A stretch of 64,000 nt of DNA from Centrapalus pauciflorus (lineage: Eukaryota > Streptophyta > Magnoliopsida > Asterales > Asteraceae), in NCBI GenBank assembly GCA_020465985.1, contig JAANYP010003739.1:33653-97652 (forward strand), written 5' to 3'. This document shows, in pieces, positions 20,240-30,152 of this stretch (positions within the stretch are counted from its first letter, which is position 1; the number at the start of each line of letters is the position of its first letter). The notes under the pieces are model-generated. The model had not been told where the DNA came from. It made no database searches and was given only the letters and a program-made list of their open reading frames with translations. A program made the translations under genes and the position numbers.

Positions 20240-20790
20240 ACTTGAATGGTTCTTGTGTTATGAGTGAAACTTGAATTAATGTAGTGTAAAACTCGATTGA
20301 GTTTATGGTTAAACTCGATTGTGTCTTTTACCAAACTCGATTGATTCTTTCAGTGAAACTCGATTGGGTCTTTGATCAAACTCGAATGTGTGTTTGATTA
20401 AACTCGAATGTGTTTCTGATAAAACTCGAATCAAGTATATGACAAAACTCGATTAAGTATATGACAACTTGAGTCTTATACAAAAACTCGAATTAGTATT
20501 AAACAAAACTCGAATGAGTCTTTTACAAAACTCGAATGAGTCTTGCACAACTCGAATGGGTCTTATATAAAACTCGAATGAGTCTTATATAAAACACGAA
20601 TGATGTTGTTCTGAAATTCAAGTTTGTTAACACTGTTGTCAACTCGAATATCACAATATCTCAACTCGAGTATTAGTAAAACACAACTCGAATAACTAAG
20701 ATAACCAACTCGATTTACTAAGGTACCCAACTCGATTAACTAATATACCTAACTCGATTTACACACAGGATGTGTATATTTCGAGTTTCT
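20240..20790 (-). repeat. AACTCGAATGAGTCT minisatellite in the leader of Copia element 3
   Basis: About 25 imperfect copies of a 21-24-base unit are present, with core AACTCGAWT followed by GAGTCTTWTACAAA or similar (best preserved at about 20480-20600). It lies between the primer site and gag, so it is part of the 5' leader of the genomic RNA. There is no coding capacity. The CTCGAAT/ATTCGAG core is shared with the clusters at 2532-3205 and 6645-6870. Confidence 0.8.
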
Positions 20791-21186
20791 TAGTATTTTC
20801 AGCTTTTTCAAGTCTGAAATTCAGATTAAATCAAATTTTACCCAATTTCACTCAAATTGTAATCGAAGGTAAGGTTTTTGAATACAAACACTTTGTGTAA
20901 AGCACTTTTATGTAAAAATGGATCTAAATCTGACTTTTTCAATGAAACAGTACCGTTTTTTGAACTTTTCAAAATTTCAGAAAACTGCTTAGATCTTTTT
21001 CTGTGTTTTGAAAATCAAAACAAGTTTATATTCAATTGATTCGTCTTTGAATCCTTAACCTTCGATCCAATTATCACTGACAATGATCAACAGAATCAAA
21101 ACCCCTAGTGATTTTAGGGTTTTTCCGAAAAAATACTCAAGAACACGTAAAAAATTTCAATCTCAATCAGAATGATTCATCCCTAA

Positions 21187-21199
21187 GGCTCTGATACCA
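21187..21199 (-). other. primer binding site, tRNA-Met type, of Copia element 3
   Basis: On the minus strand TGGTATCAGAGCC lies 2 bases inside the 5' LTR. This is the classical Copia primer site complementary to the 3' end of initiator tRNA-Met. Confidence 0.92.
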
Positions 21200-21201
21200 A
21201 T

Positions 21202-21495
21202 TGTGAATAATAGTTTCTAACAATTCAATCAACAATATGCAATTAATAAGAACACAGAATTTAATCAACACTAACCAAATGATTCGATTGATGATTTTGT
21301 TGATTACAAAAATGTATCTTGATATCTTCGTGTACAGTGCTTCTATTCTGATTACAATCTTTCCAAAAGAATATTCTGACAAGTCTATCTATTTGGTAAG
21401 TCAAAAAGGCTATTTATACATATTTACAAACTATTAGGAAAATACATAAACAGTCCCTAGACTTTGATTTTCATCAATCAAAATATATTCTAACA
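21202..21495 (-). repeat. 5' LTR of Copia element 3
   Basis: It is the same length (294 bp) as the 15542 copy. By eye, only a C/A and a C/T difference separate them. The CTTTA target duplication follows at 21496-21500. Confidence 0.93.
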
Positions 21496-21786
21496 CTTTA
21501 TTTTTAGTTACTTTCGTATTTTCATTTCCTATTATTAAAAATCGCATAAAATCATTAAAAAAAGTAATTGTAGCTACTCTACTTTTACCACAAAAATAAA
21601 AAAGAAAATAATAAATATAAATAATAAATAATAAAAAAATAATTAGTTAATTAAGTACAGAACGTTCAAGCAGTAATCTAAGGTGCGGGAGTACGAGAGT
21701 AATTAAGAGGAAGAAGTTCCAAATTTCAAGGAGTCAAATCTAGCAAGAAATTTCGAAGCCAAGTTCTAAAACCTCTAACTGTCGAA

Positions 21787-23129
21787 ATGGGTGAACAATT
21801 AAGAAGGACCGTCGAGTCACATTATCGCCCTGGTGATGTGCCCCATCACTCACCTATTCAATATCCGAAAAATGAGAATGAACCCGAAGTTCGTCCTCAG
21901 TTATTCCAATTTTTTTCCTATCTTTAAAGGTATGCCTAGTGAGGAACCTTACGAGCATTTAGCTGAATTCACAACTATTTGTAAAGCTAATCACGTTCGA
22001 GGTATAACCACTGATAGTTTAAAACTTCGTTTATTCCCTTTTTCATTAAAAGAAAAAGCAAAAATTTGGTTTGTGTCACTACCCACCAATAACATCACAA
22101 CCTAGGATCAAATGAAGCGTCAATTTCTCGTTGGGTATTACCCCATAGTAAAACCACTGAGAAACAAAAAGAGATCAACGGTTTCAAACAAAAACCTGGT
22201 GAACAATTTTACGAGGCATTTGATCGGATGAACGAATTGCTAAGAGCTTGTCCACATCATGAAGTTCCAAAATGGATGCTCGTCAAAACTTTCTTTGATG
22301 GCGTGAGTCAAGAAAGCCGGAACACGATCACCGCCGCTAATGGTGGCACCTTCTTAGCTAAAGAAGATGATGAGGATTGGTAATTACTGAATCAACTCAG
22401 TAAAGGTCTCAAAGTTCAAGCCGGTTCTGAAAATAATATCGGAGTTCGGGTGATGGGTATAGACAATGTCTGGAAACTTGAAGTAAAAAGTGAAATTTCA
22501 GAACTCGGAAAGAAGATAGATCAACTGATAAAGGGGTTTAGCCAAAACCACGCAGCATTAGTTAATTGCGTAATATGCAGAGATCCATCTCATCATTCGG
22601 AAGCATGTCCTCAAGTGCAATCCACTACGGAATATGCTAAGAAGTATATGGTATTAGAGCTCATCGGAAGAGGGATAACCCAATTTCGGAAACCTACAAT
22701 TCGGGATGGAGAAGTCATCCTAATTTTTAATGGAAAACTGATCAGCCTACCGATCATCTGTCTAAACCAAGGTATGAACCACCACAAAGAGAATATCAAT
22801 ATGGTTCAACTTCTGCTGCTAAGGATGAGCGACATTACAATCTGAACCAACGTGATCATCCTCACTTTCATGTGGAAACGAATACGAGTTCTTCACAATT
22901 TTCAGAGTTCGCAGAATTTATAATGCAACAATCGGCTTTAAACGAGATGCTGAGTCGACAAATGGGTCAGATTGCCGAGTCGCTCACAAGACGAGAGGAG
23001 GGGAAGCTTCCGAATAACACTGTTCCAAACCCTTCGCACACACACGGCAAAGAGAAGAAGCATGAGGTTAATGAAGTGTCCAAGGTGACTGTTTTGAGGA
23101 GTGGTAGAAAGTAGATAATAAGAAATAGA
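21787..23129 (+). pseudogene. gag of the Athila/Tat-type gypsy element, broken
   Basis: It starts MGEQLRRTVESHYRPGDVP at 21787 and soon shifts frame. Recognisable blocks are SEEPYEHLAEFTTICKANHV (near 21940), LRLFPFSLKEKAKIWFVSLP (near 22030), EQFYEAFDRMNELLRACPHH (near 22200) and SRNTITAANGGTFLAKEDDE (near 22320). These are the usual retrotransposon gag pattern. A CX2CX3HX4C-like CVICRDPSHHSEAC (near 22570) may be a degenerate zinc knuckle. At least three stops or frameshifts interrupt it. Closely related gag fragments occur in the minus-strand element at 43673-45259. Confidence 0.8.
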
Positions 23130-24535
23130 TGCCAAAGGAACAAGAAGTAGAAGAAGACACCGACACTGAGGTCGTGTACGAAGAGACAGAGGATCCTAAG
23201 AAGAAGGAAGGTTCTAAGAAAGTTACTTTTAAGGAACCAATCAAGGCATATATCCCAACTCCCAAAGTTGGGGAGGCGGTTGAGGATCAGGGTACTACAG
23301 CTCCTCCTCCTTATCCCGCTGCCTTAGAAAATCCGAAATCTTCTCCGTATGGTAAGAGAGGTCCACAACCTGACGATTTGTGGGAGTTATTCAATCAAGT
23401 CAAGATCAACATCTCATTGGTCAAGGCTATTCAACAAATACCCTCTTATGCCAAATTTCTAAAAGATACTTGCACGCAGAAAAGAAAATTCAAGGTCTCG
23501 CTTCCCAAGAAGATCAATTTAACTGAGCAAGTGAGTGAGGTGATTTCTAATTCCTTGCCACCAAAGCTGAAAGATCCTGGATCACCTTTGATTCCAGTGA
23601 CGATTGGCAATGTGAAAATCAAAAAGGCATTACTTGACCTTGGAGCAAGTGTAAGCATTTTACCTGGAAACTTGTTTGACAAATATGATCTGGGCCGGTT
23701 ACAGACCACAGATATTATTCCACAGCTGGCAGATCGATTAACAAAATATCCAAGGCGTATCTTATCGGATGTTATAGTAAAAGTAGAAGATTTTTACTAT
23801 CTGGTTGACTTCCTAGTCTTAGATACAGAGAGTTCCTTTGGAGAGAATCAACCGGCCATTATCTTAGGCAGACCGTTCCTGGCCACTATTAATGCTCAAT
23901 TCAATTGTAGAATGGGGGCTGCAGATATTGCCTTTGAAAATCGTAAGTTGCGATTAAATGTGTTCAACGCTTCCACCGCTGCTTCAATCGATTCAAAATG
24001 TTACATGAAAGATGCGATGGATGATCTTAAGCAGCACGGTTCACTAATCAACGTCAAAGACCACACAAAATTTTTCTTTGCAGAGCACGATACTGCCATA
24101 ATGAACACTGAGAAATGCAATGAACTTGAGGCAGTCATGGAATCCACACTGAAGCCTAAAAAACCACTGTGGACCCATAAGACTGAAAAGCTGCCAATTA
24201 TTTTGCCTCAATTTGCAAGACCTTCGATAGAACAACCACATGTTATAGAGTTAAAAGCCTTACATGTGCATTTGAAATATGCCTTCTTAGGTCAGTATGA
24301 CACTCTATCGGTCATTATTTCATCTGATCTGACTGAGGCACAAGAAAAAGCTTCACTGCAAGTGTTAGTTAAATATAAAGAGGCAGTAGGTTGGACTGAG
24401 AATGTTGTTGCCAACCACCTACCTAGGCTCCCAGTTCTCCCATTAGACTTAACTAATCACATTAGGGACTCCTTCTCTGATATACAATTATTATCAATTT
24501 TCAAAACACCATGGTTTCCATTAGACACAGGTTAA
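23129..24535 (+). CDS. gypsy protease fused to the RNase H tail by an internal deletion (468 aa)
   Basis: An aspartic protease domain is present with the active-site string ALLDLGASVSILP (near residue 170; D-L-G where many families have D-T/S-G, as is usual in this lineage) and ILGRPFLATINA (near 250). The linker to RT follows, up to KYKEAVGWT (about 24370-24397). The next codons read ENVVANHLPRL, which is the C-terminal signature of gypsy RNase H (ENVVADHLSRL), then TPWF. RT and nearly all of RNase H are therefore missing, and the reading frame survives the deletion junction near 24398. Integrase is missing too: AGCAACCCAGAG-like sequence that follows pol in this family appears at 24654. The first third (residues 1-140) is the charged gag-protease linker. 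Confidence 0.85.
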   Translation: MPKEQEVEEDTDTEVVYEETEDPKKKEGSKKVTFKEPIKAYIPTPKVGEAVEDQGTTAPPPYPAALENPKSSPYGKRGPQPDDLWELFNQVKINISLVKAIQQIPSYAKFLKDTCTQKRKFKVSLPKKINLTEQVSEVISNSLPPKLKDPGSPLIPVTIGNVKIKKALLDLGASVSILPGNLFDKYDLGRLQTTDIIPQLADRLTKYPRRILSDVIVKVEDFYYLVDFLVLDTESSFGENQPAIILGRPFLATINAQFNCRMGAADIAFENRKLRLNVFNASTAASIDSKCYMKDAMDDLKQHGSLINVKDHTKFFFAEHDTAIMNTEKCNELEAVMESTLKPKKPLWTHKTEKLPIILPQFARPSIEQPHVIELKALHVHLKYAFLGQYDTLSVIISSDLTEAQEKASLQVLVKYKEAVGWTENVVANHLPRLPVLPLDLTNHIRDSFSDIQLLSIFKTPWFPLDTG

Positions 24536-26142
24536 ATGGGCCACCAATAATATGCTAGTCTCTGAACTAATCGGGTTAAAAGACCCAAAACATAGTTAGA
24601 CTAGTATAGGAGCAGTATGTCTAGCTGAAGACGTAAAATTTAGAGCTCTGGGAAGCAACCCAGAGAACTTTGTGGGTGTGTTTCTGGAAACCCTCACGAG
24701 AAAACACTCGTCCACTCGGGATACTGAGGGGTTTAACGGCTTGTTACACATGCTAAATGCAATCGTGGTTCCCTACGAAAAGGCGGATTATTTTAATTAT
24801 TTCTTTGTTTAGTTAAATGTTAGTGTCACTAACTAAGTTGGGGAGGATTTCCAACCCAATTTTAGTTGTTCCCAGACTTAAGTTTATTTATATTTATGCA
24901 AGTGTGCTAGTTAATGAATGTTAATTTTTTTAATTTAGTTTCATCTTTCCCAAATAAGCAAAGAATTTTATTAAGAATGTCATTGTGTTCATTGTCTGCT
25001 CATTATAAATGTGTTTATGTGACGAGGACGTCACAATGGTCTAAGTTGGGTAGGGTAGGTTCTATGAAATATTTAATATGATCTAACGAGCCTCCACAAA
25101 TTTTTTTTATTATTATTAGACTGATATTTTACCACCTAAGCAGAGAGCTACAACATATCATGAACAGCTGAACAGCATGACAGGGTATATTGAGAGGGGG
25201 TTCGACATCACGAGAATTTCACGCTGGTAGATTTTTGTCCTCCTCCTCCGTACTAGTGATCAGGTACGATCGTTCCTTGCTCTTCACATTTATCATATTT
25301 AGGTTTGCTTGTTTGGGTTAGAAGTTTAATTTTTGTAAAGTTTTTCAGTAATTGAGTGTGTTTGTTTTTATTTGCCGAGTCCTGTTAAATGTGAATGCTT
25401 AGTGCCAATGCAGTCTTTTGAATTTCCCCAATGGTTTTTGTTTGTCGATCAGGCCGTGGAAAATGATGATACATAGAAAAAAATGTACCTTGAATTAGTG
25501 ATGTTAGTAAGAAATTCTAGAATTGGGTTAAGAGTCGTAATAATAATTAACATTATAATGTAAGTTGAGTTCAAGTAAGTTAACGTACAGTTGTGCTTAA
25601 ATGAAAATAATGTATCAAAAGATTTTGGAAAACTCATGCAATAAGGGGGAGAGCTTAATCATGTTTTAGCCTCAAAATGATTCAAGTATAGCCTAGTTGG
25701 TTCGGGAAATTAAATCCTTTGGGGTACCATTCATGCCTAATCCCTTAAAATCATCTGGTTTGGGAGTGATTGACCTAAATCTCGCTACATGGACCAATTA
25801 GAAAGCTATGGTTAACTTGAGTTAGAAAAGAAAAAATAGATAAAAGCATGGTAATTAAAAGTAATATCTTATGGTATACATGCATAGAGGGAAAAGATGG
25901 TCAAAAGACCTACATGTTTTAAGCTTCTAACCTTGAGCTAAAGGGGTAATTTCCAAAAGTGAGGTACATTATAATTACTTAGAGAAAATATATTTTAAAT
26001 GAAATTGTTCTTTAGCCTACATTCAAAATTTTAATGCATTATTGCGAAGGCTGACTTAACCTAGATTTATTGAACACACTGCGGTACATAGTTTTGATTC
26101 AAGGCTTGTTCGGGGACGGCCAAGAATTGAGTTGGGGAGGTT
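24536..26142 (+). other. non-coding 3' part of the gypsy element
   Basis: It has no sustained open frame. It contains the GGGAAGCAACCCAGAG motif after pol (24651-24666), a purine-rich GTTGGGGAGGATT (near 24838) and a second GTTGGGGAGG (26131-26140) that directly precedes the 3' LTR and is the likely polypurine tract. An env-like gene, known from some Athila elements, is not visible. Confidence 0.65.
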
Positions 26143-27248
26143 TGATAGGACTATAATTTTATGTGTTTCGGTATCATTTTAGGCTTATTTTAAGCACTGA
26201 TACTTCGTAATTTTCATATTATAACTTCATATTTGTGTGTCAGGGTCCGGAAGTCATTTCAAAGCACCACGAGAATATTAAGCGCAAACCAAGCAGGTCG
26301 GGGAGTAGGGCTACGCCCACCCTACGCCCCAAAACAGTAAATTTCGAGTTCACGAGCAGTTCCAGCGCAGGCTGGCGTACCCTCGAGCGCAGGGGGTGCA
26401 GGGCTACGCCCCTGCGGCGTAAAAAAACTGCAGACGCGTTTTTGAGCCAAAAACCCTAATTTTCATCTCCTCTATAAATAGAGGTCGTTTGCAATCAATT
26501 TTAAAGAGCCCCGGAGTGTTGAAAAAAGCGGCAAAGCCGTGCCGAAGTTGATTCACGATCCAATTACGAAGACGGTGGATTGCACCCGTTCGAGCCTATG
26601 ATGATGTCTCCTACCATTCCCGGTGAAGAGTGCACGATGAGCGGCTAAACACCAGCCATTTGCGGAGGATCTGCGGCTAAGTTTTACCCTTTTGAATTTG
26701 TGATTATGTATTGATGTATTTGGATATTTGAATATTATGTGTGATGCAAATGATATACATTTGGTTATTATTATGAGTAAATGGATTGATTGGTAAAAGC
26801 AAGATAGTTCATAGTGATATTATTATTTGTGTCGAGTCCATTAGTTTAGGGATTAAGACAAGTAATGAATGTTGCATGCGCTATGCCGAGATTTATTGGT
26901 TAAATTATTTACGAGTAATATGATTAAGTAATTGGTTATGTATATGTGACCATTACATGAGATTCAATTTGATAATAACTTATGTCGTAGTGATTCCGCA
27001 AATGGTTGTCTTTTAAATTGCTTGGTAATCAATTCGTTAGAAACTTCTCGTTGTTTTAGTTATAATTTAGTCGTAATCATTATTTCAAAAAATCACGCAA
27101 TTCACAAATTAATCGCTCTTATAAACCTAAAGAAACTAGCTAATTAACCCTAATAAACCTACATGCTCCCTGCGGATTCGACCCTTACTTTCCTACGCTA
27201 ATATTTAGATTTAATGTTATTTCTACGGGCTACAACGACGGCTCGTCA
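26143..27248 (+). repeat. 3' LTR of the gypsy element
   Basis: TGATAGGACT to GGCTCGTCA, 1106 bp, followed by the GTTTA target duplication. It retains about 110 bases lost from the 5' LTR and differs from it by many point changes, so the host element is clearly older than the nested Copia element. Confidence 0.92.
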
Positions 27249-27253
27249 GTTTA

Positions 27254-27654
27254 TCACTCTCGTCATTAATTTATCCAAAAAAAACATTTTTGAAACTGCT
27301 GCAATGCATACAATTTTGTAACTAAAATTCTTATTTTGTTGTAATTTTAGTATGTGATTGTTGTGTTCTATACACATTTACTAATCACACTCAAATTAAG
27401 CAACAGTGGGACTTATCTTAAAAATAATGTTTTAAGATTGTGCTTAGAGAGAATAAATAAAAAAGAAATGATTACAAATTATTAATTAGGGAATTTGAAT
27501 GTATATATACAAATTTTCTATTAATTCTTAAATTGTATCAATAATATTGGTTAAAATTCAATTGTTTAATTTTTTTTTTAGCAATGACGAAGAATTAAGT
27601 AGCTAGAAGTTATAAATTCGAGAAAGAGAATTACAACAACTATATGGTTATTGT
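27254..27654. other. AT-rich intergenic sequence
   Basis: I see no gene, repeat or recognisable element here. Confidence 0.5.
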
Positions 27655-27840
27655 CACTACAAGAAAAGTGTCATTTAGTGACACATGCTTTTAGTGACAC
27701 AAAAAAAAAAGTGTCACTATATCTTACTTTTAGTGACACTTATGAAAAAGAGTAGGTATAGAGCAATCTTTTACCCATACTTTTTCTAAATTAGTGACAC
27801 AAACATATACATTATCAGTCACTATATATATATACTCACT
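27655..27840. mobile_element. CACTA (En/Spm) transposon end with subterminal repeats
   Basis: CACTACAAGAAAA at 27655 is the classical terminal sequence of plant CACTA transposons. It is followed by at least four copies of TTAGTGACAC (near 27673, 27689, 27728 and 27792), in the manner of subterminal transposase-binding repeats. The opposite end (TTTTCTTGTAGTG) was not found by eye in the following 3 kb, so this may be an isolated end or a deleted element. Confidence 0.7.
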
Positions 27841-28205
27841 CTACTTTTACCCACTCTTTTTAAATACGAAAACAATATTTTTAGTTAGTTATAATATTTG
27901 AATATTGGAAAGTGTAAAATAAAATTTAAAGATAATAATTTTTTATGGTAACTCAAAATATAATGTGTATGTTTTTTAACTAATTTTTATAAAAAAAAAT
28001 TCAAAATAAAACATTTCAGGTAAAATTAAAAGTTAAATAGAAAGTATTTAAATTCATTTAAGTATGTTGATTTATATTAATAGGGTTAAATTAGGTAGTA
28101 CATAAATTAGTTTTTTAAACTTTTGTAAATCAATTAGGTTAGTAAATATAGAGAGCTATATTATGAAAAATGAGTTGGAAAACACAAATTAAAGTATCTT
28201 AAAAG

Positions 28206-28267
28206 ATGACACGTGGCATTAGACATTTTCTTTTATTAATATATATGACACGTGGCATTAGACATTA
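28206..28267. repeat. duplicated TGACACGTGGCATTAGACATT
   Basis: Two copies of a block starting TGACACGTGGC and ending TTAGACATT start near 28206 and 28247. Each holds CACGTG (G-box core). There is no gene nearby; this is probably a local duplication. Confidence 0.6.
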
Positions 28268-28458
28268 TCTTAATCAACTTTGTAAGTCTTAAAATGTATT
28301 ATTTGTGTTAATTACTTAATTTTGTTTGCTGTTGAAAGTGGTAATATGAAATGGAAACAACAGATTGCGGATAAAACATTTGAGTTTATTCAACTACGAG
28401 AATAAAGATCTTGGATATGTAGATTACGAAGTTACAAGATCAAATAATCGTCCAAAAA

Positions 28459-28644
28459 ACCACTTAACTTAGATCAAGTGTCACCATCAAAGGTGAGAGG
28501 GGTTCCCCCTGGTTGAGGTCTCGGGTTCAAGCCTTGCCAATGGCGTGTCTCCTTAGGTGGAGGTGTGGGGTTTGGTCCTCACCTTCAATGTGTCTAACAA
28601 TGGGGCTAACAACTAACCAATAACATCTGTTGTTCAAAAAAAAA
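28459..28644 (+). mobile_element. tRNA-derived SINE with 12-bp target duplication
   Basis: A unit of about 186 bases is flanked by ATCGTCCAAAAA (28447-28458 and 28645-28656). It has a B-box-like GGTTCAAGCCT (28514-28524), a GC-rich body unlike its AT-rich surroundings, and a tail TTGTTC followed by an A run. These are the features of plant SINEs, which are copied by LINE machinery. The A box is weak (TAGATCAAGTG is my best candidate). The A-rich ends make the exact limits uncertain by a few bases. Confidence 0.75.
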
Positions 28645-28656
28645 ATCGTCCAAAAA

Positions 28657-29608
28657 GTCTAGAAAAAGTTCAACTCAATACAACTAAAACTTATATAAAT
28701 CAATCTTTATATAAACAAATAATGTGTGGGTTGTTCACCAAACAAAATAACAAAACATAATTCAAATAAAAAAACAAAATGTTTTTTTTAAAGTTGTCAA
28801 TAATAACAACTTTTCATTATTATTAGTTATAGCAATGGTGAACAGATCATCAGGTCAACAATTGTTATTATTGATTACAAAAAAAAGTTGTTGCTATTAT
28901 TGATAACTTTTAAAACATGTTACTGTTATCGATAAAAAAATATAAAGTTGTTGTTATTTTTAGTGATTAGTCATTTATCATAATTATCTAATAATCAATA
29001 TAAGTGTTTGGTTTTGCTTTTTAAGCTTGTAAAAATTAACGAAATAGACATTTGTATATGATTATAAAAACAATTTAAATTAATATGTAATTAGCTTCTT
29101 ATATAATATTTTTAGTATAAATTCTTTATCAATAAATATTTTAATAATATTTTTGTTTAATTCGTATTTTTTAATTTTGATATAATATTATCAAAAAGGA
29201 CATGGGTATATAATATTATTTATAAATTCTTTCTCAAGGTATAATTTCACTATAATTTATTTTTTTTATGTAATAATTTATAAATTACGTTTTTTTAAAT
29301 ATAAATACAGTTTTAAAAACAAATTTTATATTTTAGCTATAATTATCATACTTATAATAATTTATCATTTACCTATTTGTAATTTGGTCATTTGTGTGAT
29401 GCGTTTCACTCACGTTACTCCTTGTTGCAGTTAGAAAATATTTGCAAACAAAGATTTAAAATGCAAATAATGAAATAATTGATTTTGAACATTTTCTATC
29501 CATATAATTTTTAATTTATTTGCGTCGGTATAACACAATAAGCTAATAATCTTTCATCAAAACGCACAACCAAATACCTCCAAAGTCACCGAAAAAACAT
29601 ATCTATCC
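28657..29608. other. AT-rich intergenic sequence with short inverted AAAGTTGTTATT repeats
   Basis: Between 28780 and 28970 the motif AAAGTTGTYATTATT and its inverse occur several times, giving possible hairpins. No coding region or known element is recognised. Confidence 0.4.
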
Positions 29609-29979
29609 GGGACGTTTGGTTTTGCGTTATGATGAAAAAATATTAGATTATTACGTTACAATAACGTAAATAATTTATTTGAAGTGTTTGTGTTGCATTC
29701 ATTAACAAGTGATTATTTGCGTTTAGAATTAACTCTGTTACACTTTTTTATAAGTTAAAAAATGTATCTTATTTATTTAATAAGTGATTATTTGGTCATT
29801 TTACAATTTAAAATATAAATCCACACTTTTAAAACTGATTATTTCATAATCGTGATAGCAAACAGTAGATACTAAATCAAACACTATATTTTCGACAACA
29901 CTTTTTGTTACAATTATTATCTGATTAGTAGTTTCCAAAATACTGCAACACTTTTTCAAATACAAATCTAAACACCCCA
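29609..29979. mobile_element. hAT-like MITE, copy 1
   Basis: The left end GGGACGTTTGGTTTTGCG and the inverse of the right end GGGGTGTTTAGATTTGTA form imperfect terminal repeats. The interior (AATAAGTGATTATTTGGTCA; CTAATCAGATAATA inverse) is homologous, in reverse, to 54690-55053. There is no coding capacity. The target duplication is not clear; the family assignment rests on end style and is tentative. Confidence 0.6.
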
Positions 29980-30152
29980 CAAATTTTGTTGTGTAGACGT
30001 ATAATTGTACATCTTATACACAACAACCCAAATAATTTGTAATACAATAAATGCGCCACACACTAGTTTGAATTTAATATGGTAGACATCCTATTACTTG
30101 TTTCCTAACTAGGATGCCATATGAATAACACATACGGCCACAATTAATATTT

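Larger units (their letters stand above)
15542..21495 (-). mobile_element. young non-autonomous Copia element without pol (element 3)
   Basis: The 294-bp LTRs at 15542-15835 and 21202-21495 differ by eye at about two positions. Target duplications CTTTA flank it (15537-15541 and 21496-21500). On the minus strand the order is: 5' LTR, tRNA-Met primer site, a 1-kb leader with TCGAAT repeats, gag, a gag-pol remnant, two post-pol ORFs, polypurine tract (AAAGGGGGAGAA, about 15838-15849), 3' LTR. Protease, integrase, RT and RNase H are absent. The near-identity of the LTRs implies a recent insertion, so it must have been moved in trans. Confidence 0.92.
14441..27248 (+). mobile_element. Athila/Tat-type Ty3/gypsy element, pol-deleted, with a nested Copia element
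   Basis: LTRs lie at 14441-15447 and 26143-27248, both starting TGATAGGACT and ending GGCTCGTCA. The flanking 5-bp target duplications are GTTTA (14436-14440 and 27249-27253), so the insertion is intact at both ends. A tRNA-Asp primer site follows the left LTR. Gag is broken, and the pol frame jumps from protease and linker straight to the end of RNase H. A purine-rich GTTGGGGAGG precedes the right LTR. A younger Copia element sits in the leader (15542-21495). It cannot move on its own. Confidence 0.92.

Noticed and set aside
20240..20790. CRISPR-like array of short direct repeats
   Set aside because: Units are imperfect, spacers are not unique and uniform, the sequence is eukaryotic, and no cas gene exists; it is a minisatellite in a retroelement leader.
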